44,661 nt of DNA from Candidatus Lambdaproteobacteria bacterium RIFOXYD2_FULL_50_16 (GCA_001783695.1 MFNE01000007.1:1-44661); one strand, 5' to 3'; positions 33,846 through 41,589 are shown, counted from the stretch's first letter. Translations and numbers: made by a program. The notes: generated by a model not told the origin, from the sequence alone.

Positions 33846-35063
33846 ATGGAAACAAAAAAACCTTTAATCGGCTTGGATTTGTGCGCGGTCTCCCCCAAAT
33901 TGGGACCGGAGGTGGGCGGACTTTTGGCCTCTTTTTTGCGCCGCAATCAACCGGGCTGGGTGCAAAAACAAGCTTTGTTATTAGAGGGGGATAAGGCCAG
34001 TCGAGGACACTGTTTAAAGGGGCTGGCTGGTGCGGAATTGATTTTTGTAAGCGGGGTTTTGGTTTGGTTGGAGGGGCCTTTTTTGGTGCCCAACGACGCC
34101 TATGATCTGACAGACCCGGAGTTGTTGATCCCACTGGAACGAATTACGAAAGTGCCTACCTTGCTCCACCTTTGGATGGAGCAGGGGCAAGAAGCCTTTA
34201 GCCAGTGGCTCGCCTCCTACCAAGGGGCACCCTTGTTTTTGGTACTTGAGTCGGGCCCAGGGTTCTGCCCCAGTAAAATACCTGGAAGGTCCCTGTTTGC
34301 CGCCTTATGGGCACAAGCGTTTGACGGTTTTGGGCCGGCTTTAAATAACCATCTTCTAAGTTTTAGTTCACTGGCCCCATGGCTAAAAGACAGCGGTCTC
34401 CCCGTGTGGCTGCATGGGGACCAAACCTTGGCCGATTTCTCTGGTGCGGTGATGGGCCAATTTGGGGAAGGGAAACTGGAAGCTTTGGGCTTTGTCCAAG
34501 AGCGCCCCCTCCGGGTTCAAGAGGTATTAACCGAGATTAAAAACTGGAATCAATACACCACGGACCAGCTTAGTTTTTCCGTAAATAAAAATCTGGGGCC
34601 CTACCTTTCTTTAGAATTAGGCCGCCGAGCGACTCAACTTCGAACAGCATTAGGCCTTGCGGTGGCCGAGATGGATTTGGGGGAAAAAGAGTTGGTCTTT
34701 ACGGGCGGAAGGTACTTTTATCACTATCTTGCCAAAGATAAACGCCAAGGCTCTTTAAACGAAGAGTTGTGGCTTGAATTGAGGTGGGCCCAGGTGCCCG
34801 ATTCCCTGGCCCATATTTTAGATGCACTCGAATTAGGGCCAGAACGGGCGATGTTTTCCCTTTGTGAAGCAATCGAACCGCGCCAACTGATCGCCCCTTT
34901 GCAGGGCAAAGGCTGGAAGATTGAAAGGGAACTAGAAAATCGAGTCGAAGCTAGTTTAGGGAGGCGAACCTTAGTCGTCCTTCCCGAGCGCCTAGAGTTC
35001 GGCGGATTCAGCCTTCCAGAATTAATCGGAAATTTGTCTGAAGAATTATTAAGACTCTTGTGA
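33846..35063 (+). CDS. Hypothetical protein
   Basis: A 405-aa protein that I cannot place in a family. There is no signal peptide or membrane helix. It opens with PLIGLDLCAVSPKLGPEVGG, which has the look of a first strand and phosphate loop of an ASKHA-type or Rossmann-like fold, but the usual DxGxT motif is not clear. A glycine-rich VFTGGRYFYHYLAKD near residue 285 and a hydrophobic TLVVLPERLEFGG near the C-terminus are the other notable segments. It starts 76 bp from divergent panE and is followed after 70 bp by a gene with its own promoter. No function can be assigned. Confidence 0.6.
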   Translation: METKKPLIGLDLCAVSPKLGPEVGGLLASFLRRNQPGWVQKQALLLEGDKASRGHCLKGLAGAELIFVSGVLVWLEGPFLVPNDAYDLTDPELLIPLERITKVPTLLHLWMEQGQEAFSQWLASYQGAPLFLVLESGPGFCPSKIPGRSLFAALWAQAFDGFGPALNNHLLSFSSLAPWLKDSGLPVWLHGDQTLADFSGAVMGQFGEGKLEALGFVQERPLRVQEVLTEIKNWNQYTTDQLSFSVNKNLGPYLSLELGRRATQLRTALGLAVAEMDLGEKELVFTGGRYFYHYLAKDKRQGSLNEELWLELRWAQVPDSLAHILDALELGPERAMFSLCEAIEPRQLIAPLQGKGWKIERELENRVEASLGRRTLVVLPERLEFGGFSLPELIGNLSEELLRLL

Positions 35064-35085
35064 GGGGGTTAAACACGGCCTTCCT

Positions 35086-35113
35086 TGACAGGCCTAATCA
35101 GGGTTTTTAGACT
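35086..35113 (+). promoter_or_regulatory. Sigma70 promoter for the 35134 gene
   Basis: TTGACA, a perfect -35 box (35086-35091), and TAGACT (35108-35113) are spaced about 16 bp apart, 20 bp before the ATG at 35134. The very short leader has no clear Shine-Dalgarno sequence. Confidence 0.6.
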
Positions 35114-35133
35114 GGCGAAACATTTAAAAAACC

Positions 35134-35544
35134 ATGGACAACCACAACTTCTTTTGTGACCTACGCGGCCAACGGGTCAACCTAATGGCTTGCCCTGCTT
35201 GCAAACTGCACCCCTGCTCTAGGCTGAATGCAGCCGACTTGAGCCTCCTGTCGGGTTCTCCTTTTTTGTCCCGCCGGGTTGAATCCTTAGATCCTGGAAA
35301 AACCAGAATGTTTGTAATCAAATATCAAGACGGCAGCCTAAAAGAGGTAGCCGACCTTAATCCTAACGACCCAGATCCCGAATTGATGGAAGGGGTCGAA
35401 ACGGTTTATCAAATCAGCCGTGAATGGATCCCTCGCTGGGTGCTTAGGCCCAAGAGTAAAGAAGAGCGCCAACGGATTATTCAAGGCGAATTGCCCGAGT
35501 CTGAAGGCGAGGATTCAGACCCAATACAGGTTAGCTTTATCTAA
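35134..35544 (+). CDS. Hypothetical cysteine-containing small protein
   Basis: A 136-aa cytosolic protein of unknown function. Four cysteines lie near the N-terminus: one in NFFCDLRG and three in MACPACKLHPCS, spaced C-x2-C-x4-C. This could form a zinc or iron-sulfur site, but the pattern fits no family I know. The middle contains a strand-rich FVIKYQDGSLKEV segment and the C-terminal 30 residues are acidic. It has a good upstream promoter and is followed 73 bp later by a pentapeptide-repeat gene. Confidence 0.55.
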   Translation: MDNHNFFCDLRGQRVNLMACPACKLHPCSRLNAADLSLLSGSPFLSRRVESLDPGKTRMFVIKYQDGSLKEVADLNPNDPDPELMEGVETVYQISREWIPRWVLRPKSKEERQRIIQGELPESEGEDSDPIQVSFI

Positions 35545-35617
35545 AATCTTCTGGCCAAGCTGGAATGGTAATTGCTTTAACATTGGCATTAACCACCCAC
35601 TTAACCCAGACTGATCG

Positions 35618-35953
35618 ATGAAGGCCATGTTGCAAAATAATAATTTGTTAAGGGGACTATTTTTGACCCTGGTCCTGGGCCTGTATTTAGGCCTTAATGC
35701 TGAATCCTCAACCTGGGAACCTCGGCTGAGACCGTTGCAAAAGATGGATGTTAAGGCCAACGTCGATCGTATCCATCGCTTAGGCGAATGCCGCTATTGT
35801 TACCTTAAAAGGGCCAATTTGCATCATATCGACCTCACCAGCGTGGACTTGACCGGGGCCGATTTAGAGGGCGCGGTTTGGAGTGACGGGACCGTTTGCC
35901 AGCGGGGTAGCATCGGTCGCTGCGTGCCCCCAAAACCCGCCCAACCAGAGTAG
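35618..35953 (+). CDS. Small exported pentapeptide-repeat protein
   Basis: A 111-aa protein with a hydrophobic N-terminal segment (residues about 12-28, likely signal peptide), then three to four pentapeptide units of the A(D/N)LxX type (YLKRANLHHIDLTSVDLTGA, then DLEGA), an N-terminal C-x2-C pair before the repeats (ECRYC), and a closing WSDGTVC / GSIGRC pair. This layout, two Cys, a short beta-helix, then two more Cys, is found in other small secreted pentapeptide proteins. Function is unknown; disulfides are plausible. A second in-frame ATG nine bases downstream is possible as start. Confidence 0.75.
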   Translation: MKAMLQNNNLLRGLFLTLVLGLYLGLNAESSTWEPRLRPLQKMDVKANVDRIHRLGECRYCYLKRANLHHIDLTSVDLTGADLEGAVWSDGTVCQRGSIGRCVPPKPAQPE

Positions 35954-35986
35954 AAAAAAGGGGCGTTTAAAAAAGGGGGCTCCAGC

Positions 35987-37780
35987 CTAACGTATTAGTC
36001 CCGCCCCCACAATCTTAGTCTCAGATTCTTTCGCCTTTTTTTTGAGTACTGCGGTGGCGTGGGAAATCCGCTCTAAAGTAAAGCCCCCCGAAGAAGGCGG
36101 AATCTCCAACAAAGCCACACTCACCCCTAATAAAGGGAACCGCCGCTGGACCCCTTCGCGGTCTTGGGCTTCGATGTAACCGCGCATGCGGTCCGCATCT
36201 TCATAGAAACTCTCAACATCGTTGCAAAAGGCGTTTCGTAAGCGGCTAATCCGTCGCTCTACCTCGGCGTAGTCGGTTTTCGGCAGCGCCGCGAAGAAGT
36301 CGTCCCCGCCAATATGTCCCACTAGGCTGGCCCAGTTCTCCAGGTGCTTAGAGAGCAGCTCAGCGAACAGCAAAATCGCCCGGTCTCCTTTGCGAAAACC
36401 CATGCGGTCATTAAAGGGCTTGAAGAAATCGAAATCGAAATAGGCTAAGGTCATCGGCTCGCCCCCTTCTAACGCTTTGGCCAAAAAACGGGTAATTCGG
36501 TGGTTGCCGGGCAGGCCGGATAGCGGGTTTTGATCCCGAGCGGAGGCGAGGTTGCGTTCCTGGATCAACTGCAAGAGTTTGTTGCTCGACAAAAACCCCT
36601 TATACCGCCCCTGTTCCGTTAAGATTACCCCAAAGGCGTTGTCCTCCGCTTGGGCGTAAAGCTCTAAAAAATCCTCGGTTCCCGATCCAATATCGGCGGT
36701 CGGGCAAGGCTCCACAAAGACGGCCACCGTTTTGCCGGTACTTTTGTTTTTAAGCAGTTCGCGGCCATAAGGGCTATAAACATAGTCCTTTAGTTGACGT
36801 TCACATAAAATACCAATCGGGCGCTGGTTGGCGTCAAGGACGGGGAAAAAGGTCCGTTCTTTGTGGAGTCCAAAGAGTTCTAACACCTGGGTCATGTCCG
36901 CGTCGATCCGCAGCGACGGGGGCCGCTCGATTTCGCCGATGATCCGCTGATCGGTTGGGCCTCCGCGGCGGTCTGCGTTTGCCAGTTCGGCGATGATCGG
37001 GCTTCGTCTGGCAATGGTTTGGGGGTCCAGGTTCGGTTTCATCACTAAGAAACCTTGAATAAAATCGCAACCTACCTCCCGGCAAACCCAGTATTCAAGC
37101 TCGGTTTCTACCCCTTCGGCGATCACTTGCATTCTCGCTAGATGGGCTAGGTTAACGATCTTGGCCAAAAAAAGCTTCTTTTTAGGGGCCTCAAAAACCT
37201 TGGCAATAAAAAACCGATCGATTTTGAGAAATTGGGGCTCGGACTCGTACATCACTTGCAGCCCAGAATAGCCAGACCCAAAATCGTCTAAAGCAATTCC
37301 ATATCCCTGCGATTTATACCGCCTGAGCAACGCCATGGCTTGCTCGGCGTTGGGTAGCTGGTGGCGCTCGCTGATCTCGAAACAAATATGATGGCGGTTG
37401 AGCCCTTGCGCGTTGAGCAGGTCAAAGGTGATTCCAGTCTGGTAGTCGGTCGCCTCTAAAACCCGGTTGTCGAGATTATAAAAGAGTTTAAGCTCTTGGT
37501 GCCCGTTGAGTTGGCAAAACTTGGCCAGCGCCTTCTGGCGAAGGGCGATATCGATTGGGTAGAGGAGCCCGCTTTGATAAATAGCGTCGAACAAAGCGAA
37601 GGGATCGGCGAAACCCAAGGCTTGATACCCACGAATCAGGGCTTCCACCCCAAAAAGTTCGCCTTGATGGATATGGTTGATCGGTTGCAGCGCAAAATCG
37701 AGTTGATCGAGGTTGGCTTGCCACTTTTCCCAAAGAGGATGATCGGTTGGATACGGGGGCGAGGAAGTAGGAGCTTTCAT
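35987..37780 (-). CDS. EAL-CBS-GGDEF cyclic di-GMP signalling protein
   Basis: A 597-aa cytosolic protein. Residues about 15-255 are an EAL phosphodiesterase domain with FGVEALIRG (EAL motif), YNLDN, EISERH, ALDDFGSGYSG, FLKIDR and AEGVE, so the catalytic set looks complete. Residues about 280-410 are a CBS pair that may bind adenine nucleotides. The C-terminal domain (about 415-590) is GGDEF-type but its signature reads GGDDF, which is common in this architecture and probably regulatory rather than an active cyclase. I use the ATG at 37780; a TTG at 37813 would sit inside a terminator. It follows the porin gene on the same strand after that terminator. Confidence 0.9.
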   Translation of the reverse strand: MKAPTSSPPYPTDHPLWEKWQANLDQLDFALQPINHIHQGELFGVEALIRGYQALGFADPFALFDAIYQSGLLYPIDIALRQKALAKFCQLNGHQELKLFYNLDNRVLEATDYQTGITFDLLNAQGLNRHHICFEISERHQLPNAEQAMALLRRYKSQGYGIALDDFGSGYSGLQVMYESEPQFLKIDRFFIAKVFEAPKKKLFLAKIVNLAHLARMQVIAEGVETELEYWVCREVGCDFIQGFLVMKPNLDPQTIARRSPIIAELANADRRGGPTDQRIIGEIERPPSLRIDADMTQVLELFGLHKERTFFPVLDANQRPIGILCERQLKDYVYSPYGRELLKNKSTGKTVAVFVEPCPTADIGSGTEDFLELYAQAEDNAFGVILTEQGRYKGFLSSNKLLQLIQERNLASARDQNPLSGLPGNHRITRFLAKALEGGEPMTLAYFDFDFFKPFNDRMGFRKGDRAILLFAELLSKHLENWASLVGHIGGDDFFAALPKTDYAEVERRISRLRNAFCNDVESFYEDADRMRGYIEAQDREGVQRRFPLLGVSVALLEIPPSSGGFTLERISHATAVLKKKAKESETKIVGAGLIR

Positions 37781-37784
37781 AGAG

Positions 37785-37796
37785 GAGCCATGGCTC
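37785..37796. promoter_or_regulatory. Perfect 12-bp palindrome directly before the EAL gene start
   Basis: GAGCCATGGCTC is completely self-complementary and ends four bases before the ATG of the c-di-GMP gene, in the place where a ribosome-binding site is expected. No purine-rich Shine-Dalgarno sequence is present there. It could be an operator or fold into a hairpin that hides the start. Confidence 0.35.
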
Positions 37797-37811
37797 AGGG
37801 GAACTCCAAAC

Positions 37812-37857
37812 AAAAAAAACGGACCGGACTAGGTTTTGAACCAAGACCGGCCCGTTT
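37812..37857 (-). terminator. Rho-independent terminator of the 37870-38874 porin gene
   Basis: On the minus strand AAACGGGCCGG (37857-37847) pairs with CCGGTCCGTTT (37827-37817), with one G-U pair, around a 19-nt loop that can pair further, and eight T's follow (37819-37812). It begins 12 bp after the porin stop. The next gene on the strand starts 32 bp downstream, so it could act as an attenuator for that gene. Confidence 0.8.
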
Positions 37858-37869
37858 AGGTAGGTCGGT

Positions 37870-38874
37870 TTAGAACTTAACAACCATTCCTAGACCTGCA
37901 AAAGAGGCAGTAGTAGCCGTGCCCGATGCAGGGGTAGTGCTAGCTGCCGAGTAGAGCAGGCGAATGTCCGCGCCTTTAGCTACGGGCATTACATAAACTA
38001 AGTTGGTGTAAGCATAATCGGTAACGCTGCCGGTGGACTCTTGAGCCAAGGTAACCACAACCTGGTCGTCCCCCACATCTACACCAACCTGTAAAGCAGC
38101 GTCGGTGTACTTGGTTTCGTAAGCAGCGGTGGTTATGCCGGTGGTAGCGTTCGTGGTTTTGGGGGTGCCTTTGGTTTTAGAAGCACTGTCCAACGTCACA
38201 AAGAAGCTATCGGCCTTGTACTCAACCCCTAGGTGAGCGGCGCTAGAAGCGGCGGTCTCGCCCCCTTGGTGATCATCGGTCAACGCGCTGATACTACCAA
38301 TGCGGTAACCAATTCCCGCGATCTTACCTTGAGCACCGACTTGAGTGGTGGAACCCTTGGTTTTGTTGATCCGGTCATCTTCATAAAGGTTAACACCCAC
38401 TTTATGGTCACCGAATTTGTATTCTAAATCTAAACCGTCCCCTTCCAGTTTGGTGGTTTCCCCTTTGTAAAAACCATAATGAGCCGACTCGGAGGTGTCG
38501 GTGAAGGCGTCCGCGCTGAAGCTGTAGCCCCATTTGGGTTTAAAGGTACCCACACCCAAGGTCAGGCCATTTTCCCAGGTGTAAGTGATTTGACGGATGG
38601 TGATTGGGGCTACGTTGTCCTCGCGAGATTCAATCTCGTAGTAGCCCTTCATCCCACCGCGCTTCACTTCACCAGCGATGTTGCCTTCGTTAAACTCAGT
38701 CATATGGCCGGAATAGCCAGTGGCTCCGGTGGTGTACTGGCCGAAATAAGAACGAATTTTACCGGTCACCTTAAACTCGTAGTCGCTGGCTTCTTCGCCT
38801 TCTGCGTATGCGGCGCTAGCCAATATCAGGGCCGCCGAGGCCAAGAGAGCGGACTTAAAAAACTTTGCAGACAT
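37870..38874 (-). CDS. Outer-membrane porin (paralogue 1)
   Basis: A 334-aa beta-barrel protein with a clear signal peptide (LLASAALILASAAYA, cleavage before EGEE) and alternating hydrophobic strands to the end. It finishes in VVKF with a terminal phenylalanine, the usual signal for outer-membrane assembly. The mature part opens with YEFKVTGKIRSYFGQYTTG and contains TEFNEGNIAG and GYYEIESR. I do not recognise a specific named porin family. It is a tandem paralogue of the 39127-40152 gene. Upstream lie an 11-bp-periodic GTAAAA repeat and a GC palindrome in the leader; an AAAAGGA ribosome-binding site precedes the ATG. Confidence 0.85.
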   Translation of the reverse strand: MSAKFFKSALLASAALILASAAYAEGEEASDYEFKVTGKIRSYFGQYTTGATGYSGHMTEFNEGNIAGEVKRGGMKGYYEIESREDNVAPITIRQITYTWENGLTLGVGTFKPKWGYSFSADAFTDTSESAHYGFYKGETTKLEGDGLDLEYKFGDHKVGVNLYEDDRINKTKGSTTQVGAQGKIAGIGYRIGSISALTDDHQGGETAASSAAHLGVEYKADSFFVTLDSASKTKGTPKTTNATTGITTAAYETKYTDAALQVGVDVGDDQVVVTLAQESTGSVTDYAYTNLVYVMPVAKGADIRLLYSAASTTPASGTATTASFAGLGMVVKF

Positions 38875-38903
38875 AGAGGTATCCTTTTAATGGTTGCTCA
38901 CAA

Positions 38904-38916
38904 GGCGCGACGCGCC
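38904..38916. other. GC-rich inverted repeat in the porin leader
   Basis: GGCGCG-A-CGCGCC is a perfect 6-bp inverted repeat, 30 bp upstream of the porin ATG at 38874 and about 15 bp before its ribosome-binding site. It could form a compact leader hairpin (5-bp stem, 3-nt loop) affecting mRNA stability or translation. Confidence 0.4.
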
Positions 38917-39005
38917 AGGAAAAAGACCGCTCGTGCATTTCGGTCAATTTTCCGTTTGGGTAAGCCCACCTTAAAAGGGTCAAACCTAAAGGGTATCAAA
39001 CAGAG

Positions 39006-39023
39006 GTAAAATTAACGTAAAAT
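39006..39023 (-). promoter_or_regulatory. 11-bp-periodic direct repeat upstream of porin 1 (OmpR-family operator candidate)
   Basis: GTAAAAT occurs at 39006-39012 and again at 39017-39023, exactly 11 bp apart; on the gene's strand this is ATTTTAC-N4-ATTTTAC. Direct repeats of this period are typical of OmpR/PhoB-family binding sites. The inner copy can serve as a weak -35 (TTTACC), with TAGGTT 16 bp downstream as -10. The same GTAAAA spacing appears upstream of the regulator gene at 40244-40915. Confidence 0.4.
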
Positions 39024-39079
39024 CGCAAAGTTTACCTTTTTTTAAAGTGTGTACTTGAAGTCTAAAGGAAGGGGGGAGA

Positions 39080-39101
39080 AACTGGCCCCAAAGGGCCAGT
39101 T
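39080..39101 (-). terminator. Candidate hairpin terminator of the 39127-40152 porin gene
   Basis: AACTGGCCC (39080-39088) and GGGCCAGTT (39093-39101) form a perfect 9-bp stem with a 4-nt loop, 26 bp beyond the porin stop. On the transcribed strand it is followed by TCTCCCCCC rather than a T run, so termination may be inefficient or Rho-assisted, or the hairpin may protect the 3' end of the mRNA. Confidence 0.5.
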
Positions 39102-39126
39102 CAAAGTGGGGAAAACGGCAAAGAAC

Positions 39127-40152
39127 TTACAACGAAATATTCATCCCTAAGCCAAAAAAGCTGGCAGTAGTGGCGGTGCCACCTTCGGGGGTGGTGGACT
39201 GGGAAGCGTAAGCTAGGTTGATACTAGCCGATTTTGCGACGGGTATAGAATAAACCACATTGGTGGTGCCATAACTCGTTTTTTTTGCGCCGGTGGTGTC
39301 ATCCTTTTTGCTTTCTTGGGCTAAGGTAACAAACAGTTTGTCATCGCCCAGGTTAAGGGTGGCCATCAAAGCGACATCGGTATAGACGGTGTTGTAGGCA
39401 GCGGTAGTCGTGGAAACGCCGGTAGCAGAGGTGGTGGTAGCTTTCGCGTGGCCTACCGATTTACCTGCTGAATCTACTGCGACCCCAAAACTATCGGCCT
39501 GGTATTGAATGCCTAAATGGTTACCTGAACTACCTGCAGTCGCACCGCCTTGGTGGTTGTCGGTCGTCGCAGAGATGGCAGAAAGCCGATAACTTATGGC
39601 CCCAGCCTTGCCTTGAGCCCCGACCTCTGTGGTTGAACCTTCCGTTTTAGCCAATAAGTCGGACTCATAGGTATAAAGATCCAGTTGCAGGTCGCTGGTT
39701 TTGAATCCCAACTGTAAACCGTCGCCTTCGACTTTGGTTAATAGTCCCGAATAAAACGCAAACTTGCTTGATTCCGCCGTATCCGTACCCGCGTCAGAAG
39801 CGAAAGCGAAAGCAGCTTTGTTTTTGAAAGTACCCACCCCGAAATTAAAGCCGTTGTCTAAGGCATAGGTTACGTTACGCATGGTTACAATCGAGCCCGA
39901 ATCGGCGCGAGATTCTAATTCATAATAGCCCTTCATCTTCCCGCGCTGTACGGACCCGGCAATGTTGCCTTCGTTAAATTCGGTCAAATAGGCATTGTGT
40001 CCGCTGGAGCCGTCGTTATATTGGCCATAAAACGAGCGAATTTTACCGGTGACTTTAAAATTGTAGTCTTCTGCGTCTTGGGCGAAAGCAGTGGAACCGA
40101 TCAAAGTAGCGCAGAGGGAAAAAGCGAGGGACTTGAAAAGCTTGGAATTCAT
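39127..40152 (-). CDS. Outer-membrane porin (paralogue 2)
   Basis: A 341-aa beta-barrel protein with a signal peptide (LAFSLCATLIGSTAFA, cleavage before QDAE). The mature part, YNFKVTGKIRSFYGQYNDG, then TEFNEGNIAG, GYYELESR, GVGTFKNK and GSTTEVGAQGK, matches the neighbouring porin block by block, so the pair is a tandem duplication. Differences are concentrated in loop regions, such as the Thr/Ala-rich stretch around residues 240-260 and a DDTTGAKKTS loop. The C-terminus is NISL, with leucine in place of the usual final aromatic residue. An AAGGA ribosome-binding site precedes the ATG. It lies 91 bp downstream of the response-regulator gene, so it could be cotranscribed with it. Confidence 0.85.
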   Translation of the reverse strand: MNSKLFKSLAFSLCATLIGSTAFAQDAEDYNFKVTGKIRSFYGQYNDGSSGHNAYLTEFNEGNIAGSVQRGKMKGYYELESRADSGSIVTMRNVTYALDNGFNFGVGTFKNKAAFAFASDAGTDTAESSKFAFYSGLLTKVEGDGLQLGFKTSDLQLDLYTYESDLLAKTEGSTTEVGAQGKAGAISYRLSAISATTDNHQGGATAGSSGNHLGIQYQADSFGVAVDSAGKSVGHAKATTTSATGVSTTTAAYNTVYTDVALMATLNLGDDKLFVTLAQESKKDDTTGAKKTSYGTTNVVYSIPVAKSASINLAYASQSTTPEGGTATTASFFGLGMNISL

Positions 40153-40243
40153 ATTGCTTCCTTAAAGCAGGTTTATTGATCAAAGTCTCAAGGTGAAACA
40201 TTACCATATAGTTGACCCCTAAACAGCCCTTGCTAAAAAAACG

Positions 40244-40915
40244 CTAAACATCGAGGCCGTACCCGACTTTTGGGACCGAACGGATCAACTTGCCCATAGG
40301 CCCCAATTTCTTTCGCAAAGAGGAAACATGTGCATCCACTGTACGAGTGTAAGTTTCTGAATCATAACCCCAGATGCTATTGAGCAACTGGTAGCGATGA
40401 AATATCTTTTTAGGTTTTTTGAGAAACAATAAAAGAAGTTCAAACTCTTTATTGGTTAAAATAACCTCTTCTTTCCCGGAAAAAACCTTGTGTTCATCTT
40501 GGTGGAGCCTTATGTCTTGGTAAGTAAGAACATCTTCTTCTCTTTGGCTAACCCGGCGCAAAACCGACTCAATTTTAGCGAGCAATACCTTTATCGAAAA
40601 AGGTTTGGTCACATAGTCGTCCGCGCCCAATTTGAGCCCAGTGACCACCTCTTGCTCTTCGGTCTTTGCGGACAAAATAATTACGGCCAATTGTCGATAT
40701 TCGTCTTTGGCCTTAAGAATTTTTAGAAAATCCAACCCGCTAAGACCGGGCAACATCAGGTCTAATAAAACCAAGTCAAGACTAACGTCTTCTAATAGAA
40801 TCAGTGCATCGTTGGCATTGGCGGCCTCGATCACTTCGTAATTTTGTTTTTTGAGGTTGTAAGCAATTAACTCGCGAACATCCTCTTGGTCTTCGATCAC
40901 TAAAATGTGATTCAT
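40244..40915 (-). CDS. OmpR/PhoB-type response regulator
   Basis: A 223-aa transcription factor: an N-terminal receiver (acidic VIEDQED, phosphoacceptor Asp in LVLLDLMLPGLSG, switch ILSAKTE, Lys in YVTKPFS) and a C-terminal winged helix (about residues 125-222) with LTNKEFELLLLFLKKP, RYQLLNSIWG and the recognition-helix region RTVDAHVSSLRKKLG. It most resembles the PhoB subgroup, but no phosphate gene is nearby, so I withhold the symbol. No partner histidine kinase is encoded beside it. Two tandem porin genes follow on the same strand. AGGGA lies five bases before the ATG, and an 11-bp direct repeat upstream suggests autoregulation. Confidence 0.9.
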   Translation of the reverse strand: MNHILVIEDQEDVRELIAYNLKKQNYEVIEAANANDALILLEDVSLDLVLLDLMLPGLSGLDFLKILKAKDEYRQLAVIILSAKTEEQEVVTGLKLGADDYVTKPFSIKVLLAKIESVLRRVSQREEDVLTYQDIRLHQDEHKVFSGKEEVILTNKEFELLLLFLKKPKKIFHRYQLLNSIWGYDSETYTRTVDAHVSSLRKKLGPMGKLIRSVPKVGYGLDV

Positions 40916-40999
40916 GATTCCCTGTTTTTTTTGGGGTGGTGGGGGCCTCGCTCAGGATTGCTAATAGGCTTCACCCTATAGTCGATGCCAACCCCCAAA

Positions 41000-41021
41000 A
41001 AATGTAAAACAATTGTAAAAC
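41000..41021 (-). promoter_or_regulatory. Tandem 11-bp repeat upstream of the response-regulator gene
   Basis: AAATGTAAAAC (41000-41010) is followed directly by AATTGTAAAAC (41011-41021): two 11-bp units differing at one position. On the gene's strand they read GTTTTACAATT-GTTTTACATTT, like the head-to-tail half-sites of OmpR/PhoB-family proteins. The site lies about 85 bp upstream of the ATG; TTGGCA (40991-40986) and TATTAG (40966-40961), 19 bp apart, form a poor promoter just downstream that would fit activator dependence. Confidence 0.5.
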
Positions 41022-41124
41022 TTTCTGAAGCTTATGTCTAATAATTGCTCCTGTTGCCTTGAATAAAGGGGTAAAATTGGGTCAGCTATAATAAGAGTGG
41101 TGTAACCCCCTGTTGTGCATTTTT

Positions 41125-41589
41125 TTAACTCACTGTAATCCCAAGCTCACTTGGGGTAAGCCAGAACGCGCGGCCAAATCCGCCGATATATCGTATTCGC
41201 AGAGGGATTAAATCAAAAAAAGTAAAATCGGGCAGGTTTATGTAAATTTCGGACTGAGGAAAACGGTTTTGGTAGTGATTACGCAGCGAGTCCAGTTCAC
41301 CAATACGCCGACTAGCCCTAGAAACCAGGGTGAGCCGTTGGGACTTACGTTCAAAGTTGGGTAGGGTAATGGTCAGGCTAACCTTTGGCTCCTTGATTAA
41401 GTTTTGGGTGTGCTCTGCTAGACTACTGATTAAAACCACAGGCCAACCTTCGGGGCCTATTAGATAAGGCACAATTGAACCAAAAGGGAATCCTTCAGGG
41501 TCCATGGTGGCCAAAAAGGCCATTTTTTGATCCCTGAACAGGGCTTGGGCCTGGGTTAGATCGGCGGCTTCAGGCGATTGGGGGCGCAT
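41125..41589 (-). CDS. HugZ-like FMN-binding split-barrel protein
   Basis: A 154-aa cytosolic protein of the pyridoxamine-phosphate-oxidase-like fold: QKMAFLATMDPEGFPFGSIV at the N-terminus, LISSLAEHTQNL, VSLTI and the C-terminal YIGGFGRAFWL, which is characteristic of HugZ/HutZ-type proteins involved in haem utilisation. The C-terminal haem-binding extension of true HugZ is absent, so haem degradation is uncertain; an FMN-dependent oxidoreductase or general split-barrel flavoprotein is the safe description. Its start lies inside the last 20 nt of the DUF523-type gene, implying coupled expression. Confidence 0.8.
   Translation of the reverse strand: MRPQSPEAADLTQAQALFRDQKMAFLATMDPEGFPFGSIVPYLIGPEGWPVVLISSLAEHTQNLIKEPKVSLTITLPNFERKSQRLTLVSRASRRIGELDSLRNHYQNRFPQSEIYINLPDFTFFDLIPLRIRYIGGFGRAFWLTPSELGITVS

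Noticed and set aside
37488-37883. Overlapping 125-131 codon frames on both strands near the EAL gene start
   Set aside because: They run through the EAL coding region and across the terminator; the EAL frame is supported by full catalytic motifs.
40244-40915. Naming the regulator PhoB and the porins phosphate porins
   Set aside because: There is no pst, phoU or phoR gene, and the repeats do not match the classical Pho box (CTGTCAT); only subfamily similarity can be claimed.
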